Part shown: positions 1 through 6,872 of the stretch, one piece after another
How the letters are laid out: the number at the start of each line of letters is the position of its first letter
Position numbering within the stretch: position 1 is the stretch's first letter
Origin: a virus
Reading direction: 5' to 3' (one strand)
Virus record (IMG/VR): IMGVR_UViG_3300042453_005404
Location: 124,001-188,000 of that record
DNA: 64,000 nt
The notes under the pieces: generated by a model
Told to the model about the DNA's origin: nothing
The model's input: only the letters and a program-made list of their open reading frames with translations
Database searches by the model: none
Made by a program: the position numbers and the translations under genes

Positions 1-1
1 T

Positions 2-178
2 CTTGTAACGCTACCTACCGAAGCTGTTTATGGTTTTATCAAGGAGCTTCGTGGTAAGACTAAGATCAACTCTGATAGGGAGCGAGTGGCACGAAGTTTG
101 CTTGTAGCGATTGATACAGGCCCTTGGACAGAACAAGAGTTTCTTCATATCTGTGAAGCTTCTCCCGGCAGCTACTGA
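2..178 (+). CDS. C-terminal end of a gene cut by the window edge
   Basis: An open frame enters from the left edge and stops at TGA 176-178, giving 58 residues with no start inside the window. The frame is compact, charged and uninterrupted, ending in EASPGSY. A good Shine-Dalgarno for the next gene (GAGGA at 177-181) overlaps this stop codon, which is how genes are packed across this block, so I treat it as a real gene end. The product is not recognisable from this fragment. Confidence 0.6.
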   Translation, partial: LVTLPTEAVYGFIKELRGKTKINSDRERVARSLLVAIDTGPWTEQEFLHICEASPGSY

Positions 179-188
179 GGATAGAATC

Positions 189-389
189 ATGAAAACGTTT
201 ACGATTCGTTATGAGTTGAATGTAGATCTAACCGAGAATGAGCTTTATCCAGATGGAACGGATGGAGTTGGAGAGGTTACACCGAAAAAGGTAGCTGCTC
301 TTATTCAGAGTTCTGGAGGGATGAAGGAAGTTCTGAAAGAATGGGATCTATATCCTTATGGTGTTCTAACTGTTACAGAGAAGAAATGA
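189..389 (+). CDS. Small hypothetical protein
   Basis: 66 residues starting MKTFTIRYEL. An in-frame ATG exists upstream at 111, but it lies inside the preceding gene, while ATG 189 sits 7 bases after GAGGA (177-181), so 189 is preferred. The product is acidic with alternating polar and hydrophobic residues and no known motif. It is the second gene in a tight plus-strand run; the next gene begins 4 bases after its stop. Function unknown. Confidence 0.6.
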   Translation: MKTFTIRYELNVDLTENELYPDGTDGVGEVTPKKVAALIQSSGGMKEVLKEWDLYPYGVLTVTEKK

Positions 390-393
390 TATC

Positions 394-648
394 ATGAAAA
401 AGATGGACATTTATCACTTCGTTGATGAAGTTTCTAGTCTCGCAAGAGACTTCGCTCATTATGAGCAAGACACATATCCAGCAGAAGATGTTCGTATGAC
501 CTTCGCTGAGTGGCTTCCATTGCTTTTGAAGTTTATGGATGAACAGGTTGAAGATGCTGGTGGACTAACCGCTACTTCTCCAGAGTTCAAGGAGTTTCTA
601 AAGACTGTGAAGCCTTGGAATGGACGTATGCCGGGAGGGTGGCGATGA
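394..648 (+). CDS. Small hypothetical protein
   Basis: 84 residues, acidic, probably helical. AGAAGAAA upstream is a weak ribosome site. The stop (TGA 646-648) overlaps the next start by four bases (ATGA), which suggests translational coupling. No recognised domain. Its setting among short host-takeover-like genes is typical of early phage genes, but nothing in the sequence gives a function. Confidence 0.6.
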   Translation: MKKMDIYHFVDEVSSLARDFAHYEQDTYPAEDVRMTFAEWLPLLLKFMDEQVEDAGGLTATSPEFKEFLKTVKPWNGRMPGGWR

Positions 649-890
649 AGCGTTATTTATTGATTGCTGGATATTATTATTATCCTAAAGGTGGAACAGC
701 CGATTGGGTTGGTTGTTTTGAAACCTGTGAAGAGGCAGAAGCAAAAGTTGTAAGAACTCAAGAACATGAGTTATTTAGCCGTGGGCCTCGTAAGGGACAG
801 ATTAAATCAACCAGCGAATATTATTCTGTTGACGGTAGTAAGCGTGATTGGTATGAAGTGATTGATCTGATGGAATGGATGGAACGGTAG
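645..890 (+). CDS. Small hypothetical protein
   Basis: 81 residues from ATG 645, inside the ATGA overlap with the previous gene. An alternative ATG at 615 would lie deep in that gene, and the purine-rich GGGAGGGTGGCG just before 645 supports the shorter form. The protein starts MKRYLLIAGYYYYPKGG and carries several aromatic residues; it may be a small beta-rich fold. No family recognised. Confidence 0.6.
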   Translation: MKRYLLIAGYYYYPKGGTADWVGCFETCEEAEAKVVRTQEHELFSRGPRKGQIKSTSEYYSVDGSKRDWYEVIDLMEWMER

Positions 891-894
891 TCTA

Positions 895-963
895 ATGTTC
901 AACACATCAAAAGACGAGTTTTACACTCTTATTATCAACGAAGAAGACTTCAAAAACCCCTAA
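895..963 (+). CDS. Possible 22-residue peptide
   Basis: ATG 895 to TAA 961-963 encodes MFNTSKDEFYTLIINEEDFK followed by NP. It begins 4 bases after the stop of the 645-890 gene and fills the space up to the next promoter. There is no clear ribosome site, so this may be chance. It could be a genuine micro-peptide or a remnant of a longer gene. Confidence 0.2.
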   Translation: MFNTSKDEFYTLIINEEDFKNP

Positions 964-984
964 ATATCCAGCAAAAAGAATATC

Positions 985-1013
985 TTTACTTCTCTGGGGC
1001 AGGGTGATATACT
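985..1013 (+). promoter_or_regulatory. Leaderless-type promoter of the 1020 gene
   Basis: -35 TTTACT (985-990), 17-bp spacer, -10 TATACT (1008-1013), then exactly 6 bases (GTTTCC) and ATG 1020. A sigma70-type start site would fall on or beside the A of ATG. The same geometry recurs before at least 12 other genes in the window. Confidence 0.75.
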
Positions 1014-1019
1014 GTTTCC

Positions 1020-1199
1020 ATGAAGAACGAAGAAGTGGATCTTCTGTTGGAGTCCATTCGTAAGAATCTGGAAGAGATTGCTATGGTTGAGCCTGACCTG
1101 CGTTCTTATCGGGATTGGAAGACTCGTTTGGAGTGTCTTGCTGAGTCCTTGGATAGGGATCTGCGGCAAGCAAAGCGTTGGGCGTCTTTCAAGGAATAA
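1020..1199 (+). CDS. Small acidic hypothetical protein, leaderless
   Basis: 59 residues, MKNEEVDLLLESIRKNLEEI onward, strongly helical with heptad-like leucines, so a small coiled coil is likely. There is no Shine-Dalgarno; instead a consensus promoter ends 6 bases before the ATG. Transcription from it would give an mRNA beginning at the start codon. No family recognised. Confidence 0.65.
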   Translation: MKNEEVDLLLESIRKNLEEIAMVEPDLRSYRDWKTRLECLAESLDRDLRQAKRWASFKE

Positions 1200-1203
1200 T
1201 CCC

Positions 1204-1232
1204 TTTACTTCTCTTCTCCAGTAAGATAGAGT
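1204..1232 (+). promoter_or_regulatory. Leaderless-type promoter of the 1239 gene
   Basis: -35 TTTACT (1204-1209), 17-bp spacer, -10 TAGAGT (1227-1232), 6 bases, ATG 1239. It lies immediately after the stop of the preceding gene. Confidence 0.75.
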
Positions 1233-1238
1233 AGAAAC

Positions 1239-1733
1239 ATGACTAACATTGACACTCTGTTCTCGTTTGCCTTGAACAAGCTTACGGCAGACCGTGAGCG
1301 GCTCAATAGCCTTCTTGAAAAGCAGAAGGGGACCGATATCGGTCGTTTCATGGAGAGGGCTCTGGAATGGCGTACAGAGGCTTCCAAGATGCAACTTCTG
1401 TGGGAGCTCTTTCATGAAGTGATTGATATGTCTGATCTTGGGTTTATTGGGAGTTTTGTGAAGTTTGTAGTAAACGACCTTCTCGACGACGGTGCCTTTA
1501 GGGTTGAGTGGCGCAAGGCTTTTCTTGACGAAAACAAGCGTCTTGTTTGGCTTGGTGGGGATTTCAAGACTGTTTTGACGGACAAGGATGATCCCAAGGC
1601 TGAACCTGTTGTTGTTTACGATGTTGACGAGGGAACGCAGGATGTTGCTTTGTTGATGGAGGCTATGGATCACAAGGAGTGGGAAGTTTTGCAGCGGCAA
1701 GAACTTGAAGCTTCTTGCCAAGATGCGGAATAA
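1239..1733 (+). CDS. Hypothetical protein, leaderless
   Basis: 164 residues, acidic, mostly helical in the first 60 residues, then a mixed segment with WLGGDF near the middle. It begins 6 bases after a -10 element and has no ribosome site. The reverse strand has a long open frame over the same DNA, but that frame has no promoter and reads across three separate plus-strand promoters, so it is a shadow. Function unknown. Confidence 0.65.
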   Translation: MTNIDTLFSFALNKLTADRERLNSLLEKQKGTDIGRFMERALEWRTEASKMQLLWELFHEVIDMSDLGFIGSFVKFVVNDLLDDGAFRVEWRKAFLDENKRLVWLGGDFKTVLTDKDDPKAEPVVVYDVDEGTQDVALLMEAMDHKEWEVLQRQELEASCQDAE

Positions 1734-1737
1734 TCTT

Positions 1738-1766
1738 TTTACTTCCAAGTGATGTTGTGGTAGAGT
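1738..1766 (+). promoter_or_regulatory. Leaderless-type promoter of the 1773 gene
   Basis: -35 TTTACT (1738-1743), 17-bp spacer, -10 TAGAGT (1761-1766), 6 bases, ATG 1773. Confidence 0.75.
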
Positions 1767-1772
1767 AAAACC

Positions 1773-1973
1773 ATGAACCACAACGAGATGCAGAACTTCG
1801 CAACGAACAACGGTCTTGGTACGATCCATTTTGAGACTCGTATTGCTCTCAACACGGGTCGTCCCATCGAGGTTGGATATGTCTGGGTGAACGGGCATCG
1901 TGAGCTCTTTTGCAAGCGTAGCCAGAACACCGAGTTTCACCTCTGCAACGACTACAGGAAACTCGCAGAATAA
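1773..1973 (+). CDS. Small hypothetical protein, leaderless
   Basis: 66 residues with the beta-like stretch IEVGYVWVNGHRELF in the middle, suggesting a small sheet-rich fold. Two cysteines (in LFCK and HLCND) are spaced too far for a clear zinc site. It starts 6 bases after the -10 of its own promoter, without a ribosome site. Unknown function. Confidence 0.6.
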   Translation: MNHNEMQNFATNNGLGTIHFETRIALNTGRPIEVGYVWVNGHRELFCKRSQNTEFHLCNDYRKLAE

Positions 1974-1976
1974 TCC

Positions 1977-2005
1977 TTTACTCTTCCAGAACGCTCTGAT
2001 AGGAT
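1977..2005 (+). promoter_or_regulatory. Leaderless-type promoter of the 2012 gene
   Basis: -35 TTTACT (1977-1982), 17-bp spacer, -10 TAGGAT (2000-2005), 6 bases, ATG 2012. The -35 begins 4 bases after the preceding stop codon. Confidence 0.75.
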
Positions 2006-2011
2006 TGAACC

Positions 2012-2227
2012 ATGAACATCACGATCAAGTTTGAGAATGAAAAAGCTGCTCTCCACTTTGCTCATTGGCTTTGTGGCCAAGGTGAACAAGATTATAGGAT
2101 TTGGATGGAATGCCGAGAACAAGAGGAAGCTGGCAGCATTTCAGCTACGGAGTTTGTGTATCACAAGAATAACGAGTTTGTTCCCGATGGAGAGATCAAG
2201 GTGGTTCTTGGTAGGTTCTCAGAATAA
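2012..2227 (+). CDS. Small hypothetical protein, leaderless
   Basis: 71 residues, MNITIKFENEKAALHFAHWL onward. The opening strand-helix pattern (ITIKFENEKAALHFAHWL) resembles small ferredoxin-like phage proteins, but no family can be named. It has its own leaderless-type promoter and no ribosome site. An overlapping frame at 2031 lacks any start signal and is rejected. Confidence 0.6.
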   Translation: MNITIKFENEKAALHFAHWLCGQGEQDYRIWMECREQEEAGSISATEFVYHKNNEFVPDGEIKVVLGRFSE

Positions 2228-2231
2228 TCCC

Positions 2232-2260
2232 TTGACTTTTCCAGAACGATCTGGTATACT
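2232..2260 (+). promoter_or_regulatory. Leaderless-type promoter of the cREC-like gene
   Basis: -35 TTGACT (2232-2237), 17-bp spacer, -10 TATACT (2255-2260), 6 bases (GTTTCC), ATG 2267. This is the closest to the sigma70 consensus of the set. Confidence 0.8.
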
Positions 2261-2266
2261 GTTTCC

Positions 2267-2629
2267 ATGAAGACGGTAGAGAACAACATGATGACGTTCA
2301 ACCAAAACTACATTCTGTTCCTTGACGACGAGCGCACGATTGAAATGGTTGACAGAAGTGCATGGCCCGATGGGATGCATATTCTGATCGCACGCTCGTC
2401 TGATGATGCCAAGAACATTGTCTATCGTTGCGGTGACCCTGCGTTTTGTTCGTTTGATCACGACCTTGGGGGCACCGACACTGCGATGGTTTTTCTCAAG
2501 TGGTATGCCAACGTGCATAGCGACGAGAACACCGTGATTCCTTCTTTCGTTGTTCATAGTGCCAATCCTGTTGGTGCGAAGAACATCATTGCCTTTATGG
2601 ATTCTTGGAAGCGGTCGCAAACTCTCTGA
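2267..2629 (+). CDS. Cyclic-phosphate-processing receiver-like (cREC) protein
   Basis: 120 residues. LFLDDERT (about 17-24) followed by a helix, SFDHDLGG (about 63-70) and VVHSANPVGAKN (about 98-109) match the layout of the cREC branch of receiver domains, which is known from domain analyses to occur with RNA-repair and cyclic-phosphate systems. The acidic cluster (D20, D21, E22) and the D-H-D of the second motif would form the metal or phosphate site. It is the only domain in the protein. The substrate is unknown; a role with 2',3'-cyclic phosphate RNA ends would fit the RNA ligase at 29894-30964, but that link is inference. Confidence 0.7.
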   Translation: MKTVENNMMTFNQNYILFLDDERTIEMVDRSAWPDGMHILIARSSDDAKNIVYRCGDPAFCSFDHDLGGTDTAMVFLKWYANVHSDENTVIPSFVVHSANPVGAKNIIAFMDSWKRSQTL

Positions 2630-2642
2630 TAGGATTAGTAGT

Positions 2643-2972
2643 ATGGAACACGTTTTGAGCACAAAAAGCGTAAGTCACCAACTCAAGATTGGTGGGTTGC
2701 ACCAAGTCAATAGAAATATCTGGGTTATGTATGCTTCATATTCTGAAGCAGAGAATGCTTCAATCGCAACGATTGACCCAAAAGCTTTTGCTGCTTTCTC
2801 TTCTATTCTTAAAGGAAACATTCGCTATCTTAAGCCAAACGAAAGATTTGTTGCGTTGGAAGATACAAACCATATTGTAAAGCTTCTTTCAGAAGATGGT
2901 GAAGTAAGATATATTTCCGTGGCCAGCGAACGATATCTCAATAACTCGATTTCCTTTGTAAAGGTTCGATAA
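2643..2972 (+). CDS. SH3-like small protein, divergent member of the local family
   Basis: 109 residues from ATG 2643; the same frame is open further upstream, but that part overlaps the cREC gene. A TAGGAT box (2630-2635) stands 7 bases before the ATG with a poor -35, a weaker version of the leaderless promoter. The C-terminal half (LKPNERFVALED, then VKLLSEDGEVRYISV) has the same strand pattern as the paralogues at 4149-7202 (NTCVVLLE, then LLDSNGNIGWIYC), so I place it in that family. Function unknown. Confidence 0.6.
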   Translation: MEHVLSTKSVSHQLKIGGLHQVNRNIWVMYASYSEAENASIATIDPKAFAAFSSILKGNIRYLKPNERFVALEDTNHIVKLLSEDGEVRYISVASERYLNNSISFVKVR

Positions 2973-2975
2973 GCC

Positions 2976-3620
2976 ATGCGTGTTGCTCATGCCTCCGATC
3001 TTCACAGCAACGTTCTTGTGTTGAAAAATATCGACACAACGAAGATTGATGCTTTTATTCTCACTGGTGACTTCTTTCCCAACACTACCCGTGGAAATGT
3101 TGAAAAAGAAATCAACTTCCAAACCGATTGGTTCAAGAGGAAGCGAGAACCAATCTTTCGTGCTCTTGGAGATAAACCCGTGATCACTGTTGATGGCAAC
3201 CATGACTTTATCTCTCTGGGAGATATGCTCAAGCATTACGCTTATGCTGGAGAGGTTCACCAAATCAGTGAGCATGAGATTGTGGAGTTTGGTGGATTAA
3301 AGTTCGCTGGTCACGGTTATATTCCTTGGATTGAAGGAGAATGGCGTGGAGAGCTCAGAACACCAGAAATGATGCAGGTTGTTGACAGGGTGTGGGATCA
3401 CGGGAACGCAGATATTCTTGTTACCCATGCTGCTCCTGCTGGTATTCTTGCTGGCCAATGGGGATGTAATGTGTTGTCAAACCGTTTGATGTATGGAGAT
3501 CATACATTTACGCATCACTTCTTTGGACACGTTCACGTTCATATTCCGCAAGAGGAAACGGTAAACGGAACCAAGTTTTACAACTCAGCAACGTGCTGTC
3601 AGATCGTGGAGATTTTCTAG
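2976..3620 (+). CDS. Calcineurin-like metallophosphoesterase
   Basis: 214 residues with all metal-binding motifs of the calcineurin-like superfamily in order: ASDLH (5-9), TGDFFPN (near 30), VDGNHDF (near 72), ILVTHAAP (about 150) and FFGHVHVH (near 188). The length fits a stand-alone catalytic domain. It starts 3 bases after the previous stop and ends 1 base before the next gene. The substrate could be nucleotide, nucleic acid or phosphoprotein; the genomic position next to the cREC-like gene hints at RNA or cyclic nucleotide work but does not prove it. Confidence 0.85.
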   Translation: MRVAHASDLHSNVLVLKNIDTTKIDAFILTGDFFPNTTRGNVEKEINFQTDWFKRKREPIFRALGDKPVITVDGNHDFISLGDMLKHYAYAGEVHQISEHEIVEFGGLKFAGHGYIPWIEGEWRGELRTPEMMQVVDRVWDHGNADILVTHAAPAGILAGQWGCNVLSNRLMYGDHTFTHHFFGHVHVHIPQEETVNGTKFYNSATCCQIVEIF

Positions 3621-3621
3621 T

Positions 3622-3879
3622 ATGAAACACAACCACTGGGATATTGTTGAATGTTCTTATTGCAGAGAACAAGAAGCGCCAACCGACGAAGGCTTACACT
3701 CTGAATATGTGCAGCTACAAGGTGCCGTAGAAGAGCTATTAGCCTCATTAGAGGCACGCAAACAGTTGGATGAAGGATTCCGTGGTATGGGACACAACAT
3801 CCTTGTAGAGCGTGCTAGTGGTTTTAATGGCCATATTAGAACGTTAAAAAGACTTGTGAGTTGGAAAGAAAGTAAATAA
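3622..3879 (+). CDS. Small hypothetical protein
   Basis: 85 residues; CSYCREQE near the start gives one CxxC pair but no second pair, so a zinc ribbon is incomplete. The middle is helical and acidic. The stop overlaps the next ATG by one base (TAATG). Unknown function. Confidence 0.55.
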   Translation: MKHNHWDIVECSYCREQEAPTDEGLHSEYVQLQGAVEELLASLEARKQLDEGFRGMGHNILVERASGFNGHIRTLKRLVSWKESK

Positions 3880-4109
3880 TGGTTGGTGCTTTAGCTTTTT
3901 GCAGATCGGTTATCGATTTGTTGAGTATGTTTCAATGGTACAGAAAGCTTCGTGGTGGACATTGGGAGCTTTGGTGGATTGATGCACCCGTATCTTCCCA
4001 TGTGTGGCTACAGAAAGATCATTATGACAAACGTCCCGGTTTGGGTATATCCTGCGACAACTGTGAAGATTACTCTTCAAGATATTCCAGCAAAAATCCT
4101 TACAGATAA
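3879..4109 (+). CDS. Small Trp/Tyr-rich hypothetical protein
   Basis: 76 residues from the overlapping start at 3879; an internal ATG at 3927 would remove a hydrophobic opening and leave WYRKLRGGHWELWWIDAP as the start. The core is rich in Trp and includes VWLQK and a CDNC pair. It ends 39 bases before the next ATG, leaving room for the promoter of the SH3-like series. Function unknown; which start is used is unsure. Confidence 0.5.
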   Translation: MVGALAFCRSVIDLLSMFQWYRKLRGGHWELWWIDAPVSSHVWLQKDHYDKRPGLGISCDNCEDYSSRYSSKNPYR

Positions 4110-4113
4110 TACC

Positions 4114-4142
4114 TTTATACAAACATTTTGGTGTGATATTCT
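4114..4142 (+). promoter_or_regulatory. Leaderless-type promoter of the 4149 gene
   Basis: -35 TTTATA (4114-4119), 17-bp spacer, -10 TATTCT (4137-4142), 6 bases (ATTGAT), ATG 4149. Confidence 0.7.
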
Positions 4143-4148
4143 ATTGAT

Positions 4149-4430
4149 ATGAAATATTTTAAAATCGGTAAGCTTTATACTTTAAATCTTCCGGGTACTC
4201 GACATTTGGGAGCTGCTCTATTTGCATTTCGTGATCCGCAAAAAGATCATATGGGAAATCTGACCGGCGAAGATATTGCGAAAAATGATGTTTTCGTTTT
4301 GTTGGAGTATTGCAACTTTCCTTACTCGGTTCAACAACACAGACTTCATGTCCTCACCAAAAACGGAACAACAGGTTGGTTAACACTATCAAACGTTTTG
4401 ACTGATTATATGGTTCCAGCTAGTATGTAA
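4149..4430 (+). CDS. SH3-like small protein (tandem family, member 1)
   Basis: 93 residues. The opening FKIGKLYTL, the middle NDVFVLLEY and the end HVLTKNGTTGWLTL define a small barrel pattern repeated in the genes that follow: a first strand with G-K-(L/M/I)-Y, a strand ending in VLL(E/D), and a hairpin NG-x-x-GW(L/I). Starts 6 bases after its promoter. These features suggest an SH3-like domain; the ligand is unknown. Followed by a second member 2 bases downstream. Confidence 0.6.
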   Translation: MKYFKIGKLYTLNLPGTRHLGAALFAFRDPQKDHMGNLTGEDIAKNDVFVLLEYCNFPYSVQQHRLHVLTKNGTTGWLTLSNVLTDYMVPASM

Positions 4431-4432
4431 TC

Positions 4433-4717
4433 ATGAAAATCACCGAGCTAAAGATTGGTAAAATCTACACGTACAGAGGAGATCCTAACCTTGCTGTGTA
4501 TGCAACACCAGAATTGTTCAACACCAAAAAAGTTGGTAGAATATATCCAATGGATAACATTGTGGTGCTAGCAACAATAAAGGAGTTTGCGTATTGTTGG
4601 ATTCAAGTGCTTTCCGCAAACGGGATTGTTGGTTGGTTTGTCTGGAACATAGACGGACGAGCACCACAAGATGTTGATCGTTACTTTATTGAGGAGATAA
4701 CATCACAGTATGCATGA
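4433..4717 (+). CDS. SH3-like small protein (member 2)
   Basis: 94 residues with KIGKIYTYRG at the start and VLSANGIVGWFVW near the end, the same signature as the gene before it. The central part contains DNIVVLATI in place of VLLE. It lies 2 bases after the previous stop and its end overlaps the next start by 8 bases, so the two are probably translated from one mRNA. No ligand can be inferred. Confidence 0.6.
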   Translation: MKITELKIGKIYTYRGDPNLAVYATPELFNTKKVGRIYPMDNIVVLATIKEFAYCWIQVLSANGIVGWFVWNIDGRAPQDVDRYFIEEITSQYA

Positions 4718-4958
4718 AACAATCTATTCAATCGATATCGGTAAGCTGTACAGAACCCCACTTTACAACAAAGTGGCACTCACAATCTCTAGCGAAGAAG
4801 ACTCCGCAGAATGCGGCTTCTTGCATCCAGATGAATGGTTTGTGCTGCTCGATAAAAACGTTTCAAGGCATTCAGCAAAAATCCTAACACCTAACGGCGA
4901 GGTGGGCTGGGTACAATGGTACAGTGGCACACGGTTCGAACAACCAGATGAAGAATAA
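4710..4958 (+). CDS. SH3-like small protein (member 3)
   Basis: 82 residues; DIGKLYRTPLY, EWFVLLDKN and ILTPNGEVGWVQWYSG keep the family pattern. GAGGAGAT at about 4691-4698, 12 bases upstream, may serve as the ribosome site, which lies inside the preceding gene. Function unknown. Confidence 0.6.
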   Translation: MHETIYSIDIGKLYRTPLYNKVALTISSEEDSAECGFLHPDEWFVLLDKNVSRHSAKILTPNGEVGWVQWYSGTRFEQPDEE

Positions 4959-4962
4959 TCTC

Positions 4963-5223
4963 ATGACAAACCTAAACAAATATATTGGCAAAATCTGCGA
5001 ATGCAATGTGCGGCTTCCGTATGTATGGGACATGATAGCTGACAGCAATATGGAAATCTTGCCAAGCAACACATGGTTTGTTATAATCAAGGTAGAAGAA
5101 CTAGTTGGCGTCGAAGAAGGGTATTATGACGTTTACCTTTTAACCAAAGAAGGTGAACTACGCCTGACAACCGTTCATCGTGAGGAACTAGACAACATTC
5201 GAATGGTGACACATGAACCATAA
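4963..5223 (+). CDS. SH3-like small protein (member 4, divergent)
   Basis: 86 residues from ATG 4963, chosen because it follows the previous stop by 4 bases; ATGs at 4924 and 4948 lie inside the upstream gene. YIGKICECNV, NTWFVIIKVEE and VYLLTKEGELRL echo the family, but the GW hairpin is lost. Overlaps the next gene by 11 bases. Confidence 0.55.
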   Translation: MTNLNKYIGKICECNVRLPYVWDMIADSNMEILPSNTWFVIIKVEELVGVEEGYYDVYLLTKEGELRLTTVHREELDNIRMVTHEP

Positions 5224-5437
5224 ACAACTCTATGTCCTCCTAGACTCAGATCACGATATCGTTGAAACATTCCCAGAAAACTCAAGCTTCGATTATATGT
5301 TCCAACGTAAACAAGCTGTCTGCCCATATGGAACTCTACATATAGCAACTCTTGTTCTCGGTCCAGAACAACATGAACGTATCCAAACAAACAGTGAACC
5401 AACAAGAGCAGCTAAATCAGTAAAGGTATCACCATGA
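5213..5437 (+). CDS. Small hypothetical protein
   Basis: 74 residues, MNHKQLYVLLDSDHDIVETF onward. The first strand-turn-helix layout suggests a compact alpha/beta fold. Starts inside the end of the previous gene and overlaps the next by 4 bases (ATGA at 5434). No recognised family. Confidence 0.5.
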   Translation: MNHKQLYVLLDSDHDIVETFPENSSFDYMFQRKQAVCPYGTLHIATLVLGPEQHERIQTNSEPTRAAKSVKVSP

Positions 5438-5544
5438 CTTTACTCTCTCACTCCATAGCCTTCATCTACGGTTTCCTGTCATTCCCAATCGTGCTATACA
5501 TCGCCGCAAATATCAAAAAACACCTTGATTTCAAGCATAAATAA
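5434..5544 (+). CDS. 36-residue membrane peptide
   Basis: ATG 5434 to TAA 5542-5544. One hydrophobic segment (IAFIYGFLSFPIVLYIAANI, about residues 8-27) followed by a basic tail KKHLDFKHK, i.e. a single-pass inner-membrane peptide with the C-terminus likely inside. Coupled to the previous gene by an ATGA overlap. Such mini-proteins are common in phage early regions; function unknown. Confidence 0.5.
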   Translation: MTLLSHSIAFIYGFLSFPIVLYIAANIKKHLDFKHK

Positions 5545-5559
5545 AAAAAGAAATATTCC

Positions 5560-5588
5560 TTTAGATATTCACGTTCTTTTGCTATTCT
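5560..5588 (+). promoter_or_regulatory. Leaderless-type promoter of the 5595 gene
   Basis: -35 TTTAGA (5560-5565), 17-bp spacer, -10 TATTCT (5583-5588), 6 bases (AATATC), ATG 5595. Confidence 0.75.
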
Positions 5589-5594
5589 AATATC

Positions 5595-5966
5595 ATGAAG
5601 AACGAAGCAAACAGCTCCTCTCGCTACTGGAACCACAATCATCCCCGTGCCTTTGAAGGCATGAAGATGCGTGCTCCAGAGCGCAATCTCACTCTCCCGT
5701 GTCCCATCTGCAAAGGTCACGGTGCCTTCCATCTCTCGCATAACGACACTAACAACGGGTGTTATCCCTACTTCGATGCCTCTTGTGGACAGTGCAACGG
5801 TTGGGGTTACGTCAATCCCAACTCCATCGATGCTACCTGCATCCATGAATGGAAGGGGCTTACCTACGAGGAATCAAAGGCTCGTAACCTGTACACCGCT
5901 CGCAGCTTCTCTAACTGCGTCTGCATCCACTGCAACACCGTGATGGGTGTGGACTCCAGCGATTGA
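5595..5966 (+). CDS. DnaJ-type zinc-finger-like protein
   Basis: 123 residues. CPICKGHG (about 36-43) and CGQCNGWG (about 64-71) are two CxxCxGxG-type repeats as in the DnaJ cysteine-rich domain, and would bind one zinc. A second set of cysteines near the end (CIHEW, then CVCIHC) may bind another. There is no J domain, so it is not a full DnaJ. Has its own leaderless-type promoter. Such isolated zinc domains often bind protein or nucleic acid; no target can be inferred. Confidence 0.65.
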   Translation: MKNEANSSSRYWNHNHPRAFEGMKMRAPERNLTLPCPICKGHGAFHLSHNDTNNGCYPYFDASCGQCNGWGYVNPNSIDATCIHEWKGLTYEESKARNLYTARSFSNCVCIHCNTVMGVDSSD

Positions 5967-5986
5967 TTTCAGAAAGAGAGAAAGAG

Positions 5987-6205
5987 ATGCACCACATCAT
6001 GCACCACAACGACTTCTTTCGGATCTATGATGGAAACATCATCGATGCGGAAAGCTTCTATACGAGCATGGCTTGTGACCATGCCGATAGGATCGCCGCT
6101 CACAACGGCGAGCCTCGCATCGTTCTTGTCACCGAAAACGGCGAGGTTGAAACCTCGCTCCCTATCAATGGCAAGAACCATACATGCAACCGGTCTTGCC
6201 GATAA
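5987..6205 (+). CDS. Small His-rich hypothetical protein
   Basis: 72 residues from ATG 5987, preceded by a purine-rich GAGAGAAAGAG. A TTG at 5963 would extend it but overlaps the previous stop. Begins MHHIMHHND and ends with KNHTCNRSCR, with a central beta-like IVLVTENGEVET. The NGEVE turn is reminiscent of the SH3-like family but too short to assign. Ends 1 base before the next ATG. Confidence 0.5.
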   Translation: MHHIMHHNDFFRIYDGNIIDAESFYTSMACDHADRIAAHNGEPRIVLVTENGEVETSLPINGKNHTCNRSCR

Positions 6206-6206
6206 T

Positions 6207-6524
6207 ATGAACAATCTTCAAATCGGTAAGATGTACTTGGTTAAAGAGTGGTTTTGGCTTCTGTTTCCAACGAAAAAAGTGGCGGGGGAGGCCGTGGACC
6301 CGGAGGCGGACGAAGCTGCCGACAACAGTTTGGTGGAAGCGAGGCGTGATGCAAAATGGATAAGCAAAGATTATAACTGCAACGTTGTTGTTGTTGAAGA
6401 AAACACTTGCTTTGTCTTGCTTGAACAAGATGAAGTATATTTCAAGGTTCTTGACTCAAACGGTAACATTGGTTGGATTTATTGCTCTGATTTCTCTTGC
6501 TATTTCAAGATTGTGAAGGAATAA
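6207..6524 (+). CDS. SH3-like small protein with variable segment (member 5)
   Basis: 105 residues from ATG 6207. Conserved arms: LQIGKMYLVKEWFWLLFPTK at the start and ENTCFVLLEQ with VLDSNGNIGWIYC at the end. Between them, right after PTK, is a GC-rich segment (about 6280-6345) with codon choice unlike the rest of the gene. The next two genes carry different GC-rich segments in the same place. An open frame extends upstream, but it overlaps the preceding gene. Function unknown; the arrangement suggests a diversified ligand-binding loop. Confidence 0.65.
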   Translation: MNNLQIGKMYLVKEWFWLLFPTKKVAGEAVDPEADEAADNSLVEARRDAKWISKDYNCNVVVVEENTCFVLLEQDEVYFKVLDSNGNIGWIYCSDFSCYFKIVKE

Positions 6525-6530
6525 AGAACA

Positions 6531-6866
6531 ATGAACAATCTTCAACTCGGTAAGATGTACTGCATGAAACAGTATTTCCGGCTTCTGTTTCCAACGAAAG
6601 AACTGCTGGTGGCCTACGACGTGCTCAACGACGTGCTGGTTCGTCGGGCCGGGCGGGAAGGCGCTGGGGCGGCTCATGCATTGGCAACACGGTTAAGCGA
6701 ACATTACAACTGCAACGTTTCTTTTGTTGAACCAAACACTTGCGTTGTTTTGCTTGAAGTAGATGAAGATGAACGTTGCTATAAACTGCTTGACTCAAAC
6801 GGTAACATTGGTTGGATTTATTGTTGTGATGATTTCTCCAACTATTTCGAACTTGTAAAGGGATAA
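6531..6866 (+). CDS. SH3-like small protein with variable segment (member 6)
   Basis: 111 residues. LQLGKMYCMKQYF, LLFPTK and NTCVVLLEVDED with LLDSNGNIGWIYCC align closely to the flanking genes, while the stretch after PTK (about 6604-6675) is GC-rich and unrelated to theirs. It starts 6 bases after the previous stop. The strong identity at DNA level in the arms points to recent tandem duplication. Confidence 0.65.
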   Translation: MNNLQLGKMYCMKQYFRLLFPTKELLVAYDVLNDVLVRRAGREGAGAAHALATRLSEHYNCNVSFVEPNTCVVLLEVDEDERCYKLLDSNGNIGWIYCCDDFSNYFELVKG

Positions 6867-6872
6867 AAAGCA

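Noticed and set aside
960-1940. 326-residue open frame on the minus strand
   Set aside because: It runs opposite three plus-strand genes that each have a consensus promoter, and its product is low in typical protein features; no promoter or ribosome site.
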